Assembly (NCBI RefSeq): GCF_019720895.1
Contig: NZ_JAHKSH010000005.1
Span: 124,001 to 188,000 of the forward strand
From: Microbacterium salitolerans
Lineage (GTDB): Bacteria > Actinomycetota > Actinomycetes > Actinomycetales > Microbacteriaceae
Direction of reading: 5' to 3'
DNA length: 64,000 nucleotides
Shown here: positions 44,438 through 53,095 of the stretch, piece by piece
Numbering within the stretch: position 1 is the stretch's first letter
Layout of the letters: each line of letters begins with the position of its first letter
Translations under genes and position numbers: made by a program
Notes under the pieces: model-generated
Databases searched by the model: none
What the model was told of the DNA's origin: nothing
What the model saw: the letters and a program-made list of their open reading frames with translations, nothing else

Positions 44438-45388
44438 GTGCTCCGATACGCCCTCACGCGGATCCTCCTGCTCGTCCTGGGACTGCTCGTCGCGAGCGTC
44501 CTCATCTTCGCGACCCTGCGGATCCTTCCCGGCGATGTCGCGCAGATGATCGCGGGCACCGAGGGCACACCGCAGCAGGTGGCGGCGATCCGCGCGGAGC
44601 TCGGCCTCGATCGCCCGGCCGCGCTGCAGTACCTCGACTGGATCGGCGGCGTCGCGACGGGTGACTTCGGCCGGTCGCTGCTCACCGGCGCCCCCGTGCT
44701 CGACGAGCTCGTCGCGAAGGCGCGCGTGACGGCTCCGCTCGGTGTGATGTCGCTGGCGATCGCGCTCGCGTTCGCCCTGCCGTGCGGCGTGCTGAGCGCC
44801 GTGCGCCGCGGACGCTCCTCCGGCACGGCGCTGAGCGTGACGGCCCAGCTGCTCGCGGCCGTCCCCGTCGTGTGGGCGGGCATGATGCTCGTCGTCGTCT
44901 TCGCGATCTGGCTCGGCTGGCTCCCGGCGCAGGGCTTCCCGCGCGGCGGGTGGCGCGATCCGGGACTCGCTCTCGAGTCCCTCCTCCTCCCCGCCCTCAC
45001 GATCGGCGTCGTCGAGGGCGCCATGCTCATGCGCTTCGTGCGCAGCGCGACGCTGCAGGCGACGGGCGAGGACTTCGTGCGCACGGCCGCCGCGAAGGGG
45101 CTGACGCGCACGCAGGCGCTCATCCGACACGGGCTGCCGAGCGTCGGGCTCTCCGTGATCACGGTGCTCGGGATCCAGATCGCGGGCATCCTGGTGAGCG
45201 CCGTCGTCATCGAGCAGGTGTTCACCCTGCCGGGTCTCGGACGCATGCTGGTGGCGGATGTCGGCGCGCGCGACCTCGTCAAGGTACAGGGCACGCTCCT
45301 CGTCCTGACGGGCTTCGTGCTCGTGATCGGGTTCCTCGTCGACCTCGCGCACCACGCGATCGACCCGCGACAGAGGGAGCGCGCATGA
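44438..45388 (+). CDS. ABC transporter permease, DppB/NikB type
   Basis: A 316-residue six-helix permease. The N-terminal membrane segment, DRPAALQYLDWIGGVATGDFGRSL and the EAA loop FVRTAAAKGLTRTQALIRHGLP are characteristic. It lies 12 bases after the binding protein and overlaps the next permease by four bases (ATGA). Confidence 0.93.
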   Translation: MLRYALTRILLLVLGLLVASVLIFATLRILPGDVAQMIAGTEGTPQQVAAIRAELGLDRPAALQYLDWIGGVATGDFGRSLLTGAPVLDELVAKARVTAPLGVMSLAIALAFALPCGVLSAVRRGRSSGTALSVTAQLLAAVPVVWAGMMLVVVFAIWLGWLPAQGFPRGGWRDPGLALESLLLPALTIGVVEGAMLMRFVRSATLQATGEDFVRTAAAKGLTRTQALIRHGLPSVGLSVITVLGIQIAGILVSAVVIEQVFTLPGLGRMLVADVGARDLVKVQGTLLVLTGFVLVIGFLVDLAHHAIDPRQRERA

Positions 45389-46254
45389 GATGGCTCGGGA
45401 GGCTCTGGCGGATCCCCGTGGGGCGCGCCGCCGCGGTCGTCGTCGTGATGATCGGCGTCGTGGCGCTCGTCTCGCTCGTCTGGACGCCGTTCGATCCGCG
45501 TCACGCCGACGCGTACGCGCGATGGCTGACTCCGAGCTGGCCGCACCTGCTCGGAACCGACGGCACCGGCCGCGACATCCTCTCACTGCTCATGGCCGGA
45601 TCCCGTGTGACGGTCCTGGTCGCCGTGTGCGCCGGCCTCGTCGCGACCGCCGTCGGCGTGCTGCTCGCCGCGCTCGGAGCGCTGACGGCGCGCCCGATCC
45701 GCGAGTCCGTCGCCGTCCTCGTCGACATCCTCATCGCCTTCCCCGTCCTGCTCATCGCGATGATGATCTCGGCGGTCTGGGGCGGATCCCTGTGGGTCGT
45801 GGTGTGGTCGGTGGGCATCGGCTACGGCGTGAACATCGCCCGCGTCGCCCGCGCGGAGCTGCGGCGCGTGAACCGCGCCGACTTCGTCCTCGCGGCGCGG
45901 GCGTCGGGGCTCACGAACGGGCAGATCCTCGCTCGCCACCTGCTGCCGAACACGGCGCCGGTGTTCATCGTGCAGCTGTCGTGGTCGATGGCCGCCGCCG
46001 TGCTCGCGGAGGCCGGCCTGTCCTATCTCGGGTTCGGCGCGCCTGTGACCACGCCGAGCTGGGGCCTCCTCCTCAGCGAGCTGCAGGACTACATCGCGGT
46101 GCACCCGCTCAGCGTGCTCTGGCCCGGCCTCGCGATCACGGCGACGGTGTTCTCCCTGAACCTGCTCGGCGACGCGCTGCGCGAGGCGACGGATCCGACG
46201 CTCGCGCGCGGCGAGCGGCGTCCGCAGGCGCACGTTCCGGAGGTGGTCGCGTGA
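45385..46254 (+). CDS. ABC transporter permease, DppC/NikC type
   Basis: A 289-residue permease partner. HLLGTDGTGRDILSLLMAGSRVT is the DppC/NikC hallmark, and FVLAARASGLTNGQILARHLLP is the EAA loop; SYLGFGAPVTTPSWGLLL follows. The ATG at 45385 overlaps the upstream stop, and its own stop overlaps the next GTG, so the transporter genes are translationally coupled. Confidence 0.93.
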   Translation: MRWLGRLWRIPVGRAAAVVVVMIGVVALVSLVWTPFDPRHADAYARWLTPSWPHLLGTDGTGRDILSLLMAGSRVTVLVAVCAGLVATAVGVLLAALGALTARPIRESVAVLVDILIAFPVLLIAMMISAVWGGSLWVVVWSVGIGYGVNIARVARAELRRVNRADFVLAARASGLTNGQILARHLLPNTAPVFIVQLSWSMAAAVLAEAGLSYLGFGAPVTTPSWGLLLSELQDYIAVHPLSVLWPGLAITATVFSLNLLGDALREATDPTLARGERRPQAHVPEVVA

Positions 46255-47042
46255 GCCTCGTCGTGGAGGATCTCGTCGTCGAGCTCGGCGGAGCTCGCGT
46301 CGTCGACGGCGTGTCGTTCGAGGTGCCTTCCGGCGCCCGCCTCGGGCTCATCGGCGAGTCGGGCTCCGGCAAGTCGATGACGGCGCTGGCGATCCTGGGC
46401 CTGCTGCCCGCCGGCGCCCGCGTCACCGGATCCATCCGCTGGAACGGCGCCGAGCTGGTGGGCCGCGCCGATCGCGCGCTCGCGCGGATCCGCGGCGAGG
46501 AGATCGGCATGGTGTTCCAGGAGCCGCAGACGGCGCTGAACCCCATCCGCACGGTCGGCCGTCAGATCTCCGAATCGGCGCGGATCCACCGAGGTGTCTC
46601 GCGCAGAGACGCCGCGGCCCTGGCCGTCGAGCTCGCGCGCCAGGTCGCCCTTCCCGATCCGGAGGTGCTCGTCGCCCGCTACCCGCACCAGCTCTCCGGC
46701 GGACAGCGGCAGCGCGTCGCGGTCGCGATGGCGCTCGCCTGCGACCCGGACCTCCTCGTCGCCGACGAGCCTACGACCGCCCTCGACGTCACGATCCAGG
46801 CCGAGGTGCTCGCCCTGCTGCAGCGGCTCGTCGAGGCGCGCGGAATGTCGCTCGTGTTCATCACGCACGATCTCGCCGTCCTCGCGCAGGTCGCCACGCA
46901 CGGCATCGTGCTCGAGAAGGGCCGCGTCGTCGAGCGAGCGCCTGTGCGGGCGCTGCTGTCGGCCCCCGAGCACCGCGTCACCCAGGGCCTCCTGCGCGAT
47001 GCGACCGCGACGCTGTGGCGACCGGGAGGATCCGATGAGTGA
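46251..47042 (+). CDS. ABC transporter ATP-binding protein, DppD type
   Basis: A 263-residue ATPase with Walker A GESGSGKS, Q-loop MVFQEPQTALNPI, signature LSGGQRQRVAVA, Walker B LLVADEP and H-loop FITHD. The start is GTG at 46251, overlapping the permease stop (GTGA). It lacks the C-terminal Fe-S/oligopeptide extension seen in some DppD proteins, ending shortly after the Ala-Pro-Glu-His segment. Confidence 0.93.
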   Translation: MSLVVEDLVVELGGARVVDGVSFEVPSGARLGLIGESGSGKSMTALAILGLLPAGARVTGSIRWNGAELVGRADRALARIRGEEIGMVFQEPQTALNPIRTVGRQISESARIHRGVSRRDAAALAVELARQVALPDPEVLVARYPHQLSGGQRQRVAVAMALACDPDLLVADEPTTALDVTIQAEVLALLQRLVEARGMSLVFITHDLAVLAQVATHGIVLEKGRVVERAPVRALLSAPEHRVTQGLLRDATATLWRPGGSDE

Positions 47043-47820
47043 CGCGATCATCCGGGCGCGCGGCCTCGCGCGCGACCACCGGCTGCCGCGCCGGACCATG
47101 TTCGAAGCGCGTCGCGTGACGACGGCGCTCTCGCCCACCGACCTCGACGTCGTGCGCGGATCCTCGGTCGGCATCATCGGCGAGTCCGGATCCGGCAAGT
47201 CGACGCTCGTGCGCCTCCTGCTCGGTCTGGACACCCCGACCGCGGGATCCGTCGAGGTCGACGGGAGGGTCGTCGATGCGACGGCGCGCGCGCGATCGCT
47301 CCACTGGCTGCGACGGAAGACCGGGATCGTGTTCCAGGACCCGTACGCCTCGCTGGACCCGCGCATGACCGTGGGTCGTGCGATCGGCGAGCCGCTGTGG
47401 GCCCTCGGGATCCCGGGTGACCGGCGCGCCCGCGTGCGCGAGGTGCTGACGCAGGTCGGCCTCCCCGAGGCCGCCGCGGAGCGCCATCCCCACGAGTTCT
47501 CGGGCGGACAGCGGCAGCGGATCGCCCTCGCCCGGGCGATCGTGCACCGTCCCGAGGTCCTCGTGGGCGACGAGCCGCTGTCCGCACTCGACGTGACCGT
47601 TCGAGCGCAGATCCTCGAGCTGATCCGCGGTCTCCGGCGCGAGACGGGGATGACGCTCGTGATGGTGAGCCACGACCTCGGCGTCGTGCAGAATCTCGCC
47701 GAAGAAGCCGTCGTGATGCAGGCGGGGCACGTCGTCGAGCACGGCCCGACGACCCAGGTGCTCCTGCACCCCCGAGAGGACTACACGAAGCGGCTGCTCG
47801 CCTCGATCCCGACGATCTGA
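47035..47820 (+). CDS. ABC transporter ATP-binding protein, DppF type
   Basis: A 261-residue second ATPase with Walker A GESGSGKST, Q-loop IVFQDPYASLDPRMTVG, signature FSGGQRQRIALA, Walker B VLVGDEP and H-loop MVSHD. The Walker B strand has Gly (VGDEP) where Ala or Cys is common. It overlaps the preceding gene by eight bases and ends the operon. Confidence 0.93.
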   Translation: MSDAIIRARGLARDHRLPRRTMFEARRVTTALSPTDLDVVRGSSVGIIGESGSGKSTLVRLLLGLDTPTAGSVEVDGRVVDATARARSLHWLRRKTGIVFQDPYASLDPRMTVGRAIGEPLWALGIPGDRRARVREVLTQVGLPEAAAERHPHEFSGGQRQRIALARAIVHRPEVLVGDEPLSALDVTVRAQILELIRGLRRETGMTLVMVSHDLGVVQNLAEEAVVMQAGHVVEHGPTTQVLLHPREDYTKRLLASIPTI

Positions 47821-47849
47821 CGCGCGCTCGCGCGCGATAGCCTCGGTGC

Positions 47850-48278
47850 ATGGCACTCTCAGGCGAATACATCCCCGGAACGTCCGAGCTGGCGCGTCAG
47901 CAGGCGGAGACCTACGAGCGCACGGGCGGGTCCGAGGCCGGCGAGCTCCGCGGCGTGCCGATCATCGTGCTGACGACCGTCGGCGCGAAGACGGGCGGCC
48001 TGCGCAAGACCGCGCTGATGCGCGTCGAGCACGAGGGCCGCTACGCGGTGGTCGCATCGATGGGCGGCGCACCGAAGGCCCCGCAGTGGTACTGGAACAT
48101 CGTGAAGAATCCGCGCGTCGAGCTGCAGGACGGCGACGAGACGCGCGAGTACACGGCCCGCGCGCTCGAGGGATCCGAGTACGACGAGTGGTGGCAGCGG
48201 GCCGTCGCCGTCTGGCCCGACTACGCCGAGTATCAGAAGAAGACCGACAGGAAGATCGCCGTCTTCGTCCTGGAGTGA
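47850..48278 (+). CDS. Deazaflavin-dependent nitroreductase-family protein (Ddn-like, DUF385)
   Basis: A 142-residue split-barrel protein of the F420-dependent Ddn family. [46 protein letters not shown] and NPRVELQ are the cofactor-binding signature. It implies that the organism makes or uses coenzyme F420. It lies 29 bases after the transporter operon but has its own upstream spacer. The substrate is unknown. Confidence 0.92.
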   Translation: MALSGEYIPGTSELARQQAETYERTGGSEAGELRGVPIIVLTTVGAKTGGLRKTALMRVEHEGRYAVVASMGGAPKAPQWYWNIVKNPRVELQDGDETREYTARALEGSEYDEWWQRAVAVWPDYAEYQKKTDRKIAVFVLE

Positions 48279-48289
48279 GCCGCGCCACA

Positions 48290-48358
48290 GCGTCGGAGAA
48301 TTCCCTCCGATCGGATGGATTCGCGCGAATCGTCCGACCTCAGGGATTTCTCCGACGC
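48290..48358. terminator. Long cruciform between convergent Ddn-like gene and phnN
   Basis: Outer arms at 48290-48306 and 48342-48358 match in 16 of 17 bases (GCGTCGGAGAA...TTCTCCGACGC). An inner stem, CGGATGGATTCG (48312-48323) with CGAATCGTCCG (48326-48336), continues the hairpin. It starts 11 bases after one stop and ends six bases before the other, so it probably terminates both transcripts. Confidence 0.75.
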
Positions 48359-48364
48359 AGCGGC

Positions 48365-48907
48365 CTACGTCAGCGCGAGCTCGTCGAGGAAGCGCACCAG
48401 CGTCGCACCCGCCTCCGCGATCGTGCCGTCGTTGACGATCTCGAGGTCGGCGTCGACGCGCGGAGCCGGGCGGGCGATGCGCGCGCGGGCCGCGGCTTCG
48501 TCCTCCCGGCCACGGGCGAGGATCCGCGCGAGGCGCACCTCGGGCGACACCGTCACGTGCACGACGGCGAAGCGCGGGAAGGACCGCCCCAGCTCGCAAA
48601 CCACCTCGCGAGACACATTCGCGACGACCGTGCGCCCCCGCTCGACCTCGTCGCGCACGACCCCGCGGATCCCGTAGGCGACCTCGTGTGCGCGCCACGT
48701 GAGCGCGAAGTCGCCGCGGTCCTCCGCCGAGAGGAACTCGTGGCGCGCGATGGGCTCGTGGTCCTCCCCCGGTCCCGAGGGCCGCGTGATGCAGCGGCGC
48801 GGGAACACGAACGTCTCGCGCCCGCCGAGCGATGCGCGCGCGTACTCGAGGATCGCGTCCTTGCCGGACCCGCTCGGCCCCACGACGGCGACGAAGGCGC
48901 CGGTCAT
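48365..48907 (-). CDS. phnN: Ribose 1,5-bisphosphate phosphokinase
   Basis: A 180-residue guanylate-kinase-like enzyme that phosphorylates ribose 1,5-bisphosphate to PRPP, recycling the sugar released by the C-P lyase pathway. Walker A is GPSGSGKDAIL at residues 10-20, and FVFPRRCITRPSGPGEDHE matches PhnN. Its ATG overlaps the phnM stop (ATGA). It is the last gene of the C-P lyase operon and is followed by the cruciform. Confidence 0.92.
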   Translation of the reverse strand: MTGAFVAVVGPSGSGKDAILEYARASLGGRETFVFPRRCITRPSGPGEDHEPIARHEFLSAEDRGDFALTWRAHEVAYGIRGVVRDEVERGRTVVANVSREVVCELGRSFPRFAVVHVTVSPEVRLARILARGREDEAAARARIARPAPRVDADLEIVNDGTIAEAGATLVRFLDELALT

Positions 48908-50061
48908 GCGACGCGCTGCCCCTCGCGCCACACGCCGCGCACGATCGGCACGGGTGCGCTCATGCTCGGTGCGCCCTCGTAGGAGTGCACGCGCACGAGG
49001 TCGGCGCGGCGGCCGTGGGCGATGACGCCGCGATCGTCGAGTCCCGCCGCCGTGGCAGGGTGGGCGCTGACGAGCGCCGCCGCCTCCGGCAGCGTGATCG
49101 CGCCTTCGCCGAACAGGCGGAAGACGGCCTGCAGCGGACTCGCGGGAACGTAGTCGCTCGAGAGGATGTCGAGCACGCCTCCCGACAGCAGGTCGGCCGC
49201 CGCGACGTTCCCCGAGTGCGATCCGCCGCGCACGATGTTCGGCGCGCCCATGACGATCAGCTGCCCGGCCCGGCGCGCCGCACGGGCGGCCGTGATCGTC
49301 GTGGGGAACTCCGAGATGTGCACGCCGAGCGCCGACGACTCGTCGACGTGCTCCTGCGTCGCATCGTCGTGCGCCGCCATCCGGATCCCGCGGGCGGTCG
49401 CGCGATCGGCGAGCTTCCGGCGGTTGACGTCCGAGAACTCGGCCGCCAGCTCGTGCAGCTGCGACACGTGCTCGTCGAACTGCGCCGTCGACATGGCGTG
49501 CTTGCCGACCATGTACGTGCGGAACGCCTCGACATCGGCGTACTGCCGCTGGCCCGGCGTGTGATCCATGAGCGAGACCATGCGCACACGGTCGTGCCCG
49601 CCGACCTCGTCGAACACCTCGACGACGTCGGGCGTCGCGACCTCGCAGCGCAGGTGCACGTAGTGCTCGGCCCGCAGGATCCCGCTGTCGGCCGCGTGCA
49701 CGAGCGCGTCGATGAGCGTCGGCGCCCGGCTCGCGACGCGGTTCTCGCCGGGTCCGGACCCGATGCGCAGGGCGTCCAGCACGGTCGTGACGCCCGAGGA
49801 GGCCATCTGCGCGTCGTGCGCGACGACGGCGGGGATCGGATCCCAGTAGCGCTTCGGGCGCGGCTGGAAGTGCGACTCGACCTGGTCGGTGTGCAGTTCG
49901 ACGAGGCCCGGCAGCAGATAGTCGCCCTGCAGGTCCTCGCCCGTCCGCGCCTCGCCCTCCGCGATATCGACGATCTGCCCGTCGGCGACGCGGACGGATC
50001 CGTGGATCACCTCGTCCGGCAGCACCACGCGGGCGTTCGTCAGGATCGTCTCGGGGATCAT
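48904..50061 (-). CDS. phnM: Alpha-D-ribose 1-methylphosphonate 5-triphosphate diphosphatase
   Basis: A 385-residue amidohydrolase-fold enzyme that removes pyrophosphate from the phosphonylated ribose triphosphate made by PhnGHIL. The metal motif is VELHTDQVESH near residue 58, with MAAHDDATQEHV and ILSSDYVPASPLQA later. It overlaps the DUF1045 gene upstream and phnN downstream by four bases each. Confidence 0.95.
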   Translation of the reverse strand: MIPETILTNARVVLPDEVIHGSVRVADGQIVDIAEGEARTGEDLQGDYLLPGLVELHTDQVESHFQPRPKRYWDPIPAVVAHDAQMASSGVTTVLDALRIGSGPGENRVASRAPTLIDALVHAADSGILRAEHYVHLRCEVATPDVVEVFDEVGGHDRVRMVSLMDHTPGQRQYADVEAFRTYMVGKHAMSTAQFDEHVSQLHELAAEFSDVNRRKLADRATARGIRMAAHDDATQEHVDESSALGVHISEFPTTITAARAARRAGQLIVMGAPNIVRGGSHSGNVAAADLLSGGVLDILSSDYVPASPLQAVFRLFGEGAITLPEAAALVSAHPATAAGLDDRGVIAHGRRADLVRVHSYEGAPSMSAPVPIVRGVWREGQRVA

Positions 50062-50726
50062 CGCGCGGGCTCCTGCGTGTCAAAGGGGAAGGTCTGAAGA
50101 ATCGAGAAGGGCGCGCCCGGCTCGGGCTCGACCGCGACCGTGAGGGCGGTGAGCGGGACGTCGATGCCCGCGACTCCCGCGAAGTGCTCGGCGATCCGCG
50201 CGTCCACGTCGAGGGCCTCGGCGTCGGCGAGCGAGTTCGTGAGGGTCAGGTGCACGCGGAACTCGTCGAGCACGTACGGATAGCCGTATGCGTCGAGCAG
50301 CGCGCGCTGGCGGACGCTCAGCCGCTCGGGGCGCCTCCTCGCGACCTCGTCGGTCGTGAGGACGGCCCGGAACGGCTCGAAGTCCGTGACGATCTCGGCG
50401 GCGAGCGCGGCGATCTCCGTCTGATCGGCGGGGACGAGCGCGCGGAAGCTCCCGATCGCGGCCGGCTCCACGCCGGGCAGGACGACCGGACCGCGGGACG
50501 CGGCGAACCGTGCGACGGCCTCCGCGAGCTCGTCTTCCGTGCGCCCCGGTGCGAGACGGAACGGCGCCTTGAGCGTCGCATGGAAGCCGTAGCGGCGCGG
50601 ATCCGACGTGATCGCCTGCGCATCGTCTCTCGCGTACCACCGCAGGACGGCCTCGCGCACGCGGACCGCCGCCTCCGGCGCCCCCCGCTCCACGCCGGGC
50701 ACACCGTAGATCGCGTACCGGGTCAT
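50058..50726 (-). CDS. DUF1045 two-histidine phosphodiesterase of phosphonate cluster
   Basis: A 222-residue 2H-phosphoesterase-fold protein. The paired H-x-T motifs are FHATLKAPF (about residue 48) and VHLTLTNS (about 160). DUF1045 proteins are typical of phn clusters. Since phnP is missing here and PhnP opens a cyclic ribose phosphate, this protein probably performs that step or a related one. It overlaps phnL and phnM in ATGA junctions. Confidence 0.85.
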   Translation of the reverse strand: MTRYAIYGVPGVERGAPEAAVRVREAVLRWYARDDAQAITSDPRRYGFHATLKAPFRLAPGRTEDELAEAVARFAASRGPVVLPGVEPAAIGSFRALVPADQTEIAALAAEIVTDFEPFRAVLTTDEVARRRPERLSVRQRALLDAYGYPYVLDEFRVHLTLTNSLADAEALDVDARIAEHFAGVAGIDVPLTALTVAVEPEPGAPFSILQTFPFDTQEPAR

Positions 50727-51454
50727 GCGGCCACCTCCTCGCGCACCGGCGTGAACCGGCGCACGTCGATGATCTCGTCGCCGACCGCTTCGCGCACATC
50801 GGCGTCGTGGAAGATCGCGAGCATGCCCACGCCGGCGGAGAGGCGCTCTCGGATCATCTCGATCACGACGCCGCGGTTGCGCGCGTCGAGCGACGCGGTC
50901 GGCTCGTCGAGCAGCATGAGCGGCCGCTCGGTGGCGAAGCCGCGCGCGATGTTGACGCGCTGCTGCTCGCCGCCTGAGAACGTCGCGGGCGGCAGGCTCC
51001 AGAGTCGCTCGGGGATGCTCAGCCTGGTCAGCAGCTCCCCCGCGCGCTCACGCGCGGCCGCCCGCGTGGATCCGCGCTCGACGAGCGGCTCGGCGACGAC
51101 GTCGAGGGCCGCGACGCGGGGCACGGCGCGCAGGAACTGGCTCACGTAGCCCATCGTGTCGCGGCGGGCGGCGAGCACCTCGCGCGGCGCCGCCGCGGCG
51201 AGGTCGAGGACGGATCCGCCGTGGCGGAGGAGGATCCGGCCGCCCTCCGCGCCGTAGCTGCCGAACACCATCTTCATGATCGTGCTCTTGCCCGCGCCCG
51301 ACTCGCCGCCGAGGACGACGCACCGTCCCTGCGGCACGTCGAACGCGACGTTCCGCAGGACGGGCAGCACCTGGGCGTCCTGGAGGTGGAGGGTGAAGGT
51401 CTTGTCGACGCCGTCGAGCGAGAGCGCGGCGCCGGCAGGCATGTCGTGGGTCAT
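50723..51454 (-). CDS. phnL: C-P lyase ATPase subunit PhnL
   Basis: A 243-residue ABC-type ATPase that acts with PhnG, PhnH and PhnI to join the phosphonate to the ribose of ATP. Walker A is GGESGAGKST, the signature FSGGEQQRVNIARGFA and Walker B LMLLDEPTASLD. LRNVAFDVPQGRCVVLGG is PhnL-like. It lies four bases after phnK. There is no associated permease. Confidence 0.94.
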   Translation of the reverse strand: MTHDMPAGAALSLDGVDKTFTLHLQDAQVLPVLRNVAFDVPQGRCVVLGGESGAGKSTIMKMVFGSYGAEGGRILLRHGGSVLDLAAAAPREVLAARRDTMGYVSQFLRAVPRVAALDVVAEPLVERGSTRAAARERAGELLTRLSIPERLWSLPPATFSGGEQQRVNIARGFATERPLMLLDEPTASLDARNRGVVIEMIRERLSAGVGMLAIFHDADVREAVGDEIIDVRRFTPVREEVAA

Positions 51455-51458
51455 GGGG

Positions 51459-52238
51459 TCAGCCCTGGAGGATCGAAGAGACGAGGAGCTGCGTGTAGGC
51501 GGCCTGCGGGTCGTCGAGCACGCGGTCCGTGAGACCCTGCTCGATCACCCCGCCGTCCTTCATCACGAGCGTACGGTGCGAGATGAGGCGCGCGACGGCG
51601 AGGTCGTGCGTGACGATGACGACGGCGAGCCCCAGATCCGCCACGAGGGAACGGATCAGGTCCAGCAGACGCGCCTGCACCGACACGTCGAGGCCGCTGG
51701 TCGGCTCGTCCATGAAGACGAGGCGGGGGCCGAACACGAGGTTGCGGGCGATCTGCACGCGCTGCCGCATGCCGCCCGAGAACGTCGCGGGCGCGTCGTC
51801 CATACGGCTCGCAGGGATCTCGACCCGCTCGAGCCAGTCGGCGGCCTGCTGCCGGACGGATCCGTAGTGCCGGGCGCCGTTCGCCATCAGCGGCTCGCCG
51901 ACGTTGCCGCCCGCCGAGACGTGCATGCGCAGGCCGTCGGCGGCGTTCTGGTGCACGAAGCCCCACTCGGTGCGCCAGAGCCGGCGCACCTCGCGCTCGG
52001 ACAGTGTCTCGAGATCGGCGAACTCGCCCGTCTGCAGGCGGTAGCGGATGCCGCCCTCGTCGACCCGGAGCCGCTGGGAGAGCATGCCGAGCAGCGTCGA
52101 CTTCCCGGACCCGGACTCGCCCACGACCGCCAGCACCTCGCCGGGCCACAGATCGAACGACACGTCGCGGCAGCCGAAGCGGTCGCCGTAAGCATGACCG
52201 GCCCCCGTCACGCTCAGCAGGGGGAGCTCGGGGTTCAC
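51459..52238 (-). CDS. phnK: C-P lyase ATPase subunit PhnK
   Basis: A 259-residue ABC-type ATPase that docks on the PhnGHIJ core complex. Walker A is GESGSGKST, the signature FSGGMRQRVQIARNL and Walker B LVFMDEPTSGLD. YGDRFGCRDVSFDLWPGEVL at the N-terminus is PhnK-like. The start is GTG at 52236-52238, overlapping the phnJ stop (GTGA). Confidence 0.94.
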   Translation of the reverse strand: MNPELPLLSVTGAGHAYGDRFGCRDVSFDLWPGEVLAVVGESGSGKSTLLGMLSQRLRVDEGGIRYRLQTGEFADLETLSEREVRRLWRTEWGFVHQNAADGLRMHVSAGGNVGEPLMANGARHYGSVRQQAADWLERVEIPASRMDDAPATFSGGMRQRVQIARNLVFGPRLVFMDEPTSGLDVSVQARLLDLIRSLVADLGLAVVIVTHDLAVARLISHRTLVMKDGGVIEQGLTDRVLDDPQAAYTQLLVSSILQG

Positions 52239-53095
52239 GCGTGCGCCTTCTCTCGCATCTCGGTCGCGCGCTCGCAGTGATCCGTGTCGCTGCAGACGTA
52301 CATCGCGCCTCCGTCGTCGTCGGTGATGACCTCGTCGAGGTAGACCCCGCCGGATCCGCAGATCTCGCAGGGCCGGTCGAACGCCTGCGGCTCGAAGGGG
52401 AAGTCCTCGAATCCGAGGGACTCGACATCCGTGTAGGGCGGGATCGCGTAGATGCGCTTCTCCCGCCCCGCTCCGAACAGCTGCAGGGCGGGGCTCCGGT
52501 GCATCTTCGGGTTGTCGAAGCTCGGGATCGGCGACGGCGCCATGACGTAGCGCCCGTTCACCATGACCGGATAGTCGTAGGTCTTCGCGATGTGCCCGTA
52601 GCGGGCGATGTCCTCGTAGAGCTTGACGTACATGAGCCCGTACTCCTCGAGGGCGTGCAGGCGCCGGGTCTCGGTCTCGCGCGGTTCGAGGAAGCGCAGC
52701 GGCTCCGGGATCGGCACCTGGTACACCACGGTCTGCCCCTCCGTGAGCGGTGTCTCGGGGATCCGGTGGCGCGTCTGGATGATCGTCGCCTGATCGGTGC
52801 GCGTCGTCGCGAGCGCGCCCGCGACGCGCTCGAAGAACTGACGGATCGACACCGCGTTGGTCGTATCGTCGGCGCCCTGGTCGATGACCTTGAGCGTGTC
52901 GGCGGAGCCGATGATCGACGCCGTCACCTGGACGCCGCCCGTGCCCCAGCCTCTCGGCATCGGCACCTCGCGCGAGGCGAACGGCACCTGGAACCCGGGG
53001 ATCGCGATCCCTTTGAGGAGCGCCCGGCGGACGACGCGCTTGGTCTGCTCGTCGAGGTAGCCCTCGTTGTAGACGATTCTCGGCGGCGTGGTCAT
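52235..53095 (-). CDS. phnJ: Carbon-phosphorus lyase radical-SAM subunit PhnJ
   Basis: A 286-residue Fe-S radical SAM enzyme that breaks the C-P bond of ribose 1-phosphonate 5-phosphate. Four Cys, C243, C246, C268 and C274, have the spacing of the E. coli cluster ligands and catalytic thiyl Cys (241, 244, 266, 272). The glycyl-radical region is LLKGIAIPGFQVPFASREVP. All expected catalytic residues are present, so the operon looks functional. ATG at 53093-53095 overlaps the phnI stop. Confidence 0.96.
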   Translation of the reverse strand: MTTPPRIVYNEGYLDEQTKRVVRRALLKGIAIPGFQVPFASREVPMPRGWGTGGVQVTASIIGSADTLKVIDQGADDTTNAVSIRQFFERVAGALATTRTDQATIIQTRHRIPETPLTEGQTVVYQVPIPEPLRFLEPRETETRRLHALEEYGLMYVKLYEDIARYGHIAKTYDYPVMVNGRYVMAPSPIPSFDNPKMHRSPALQLFGAGREKRIYAIPPYTDVESLGFEDFPFEPQAFDRPCEICGSGGVYLDEVITDDDGGAMYVCSDTDHCERATEMREKAHA

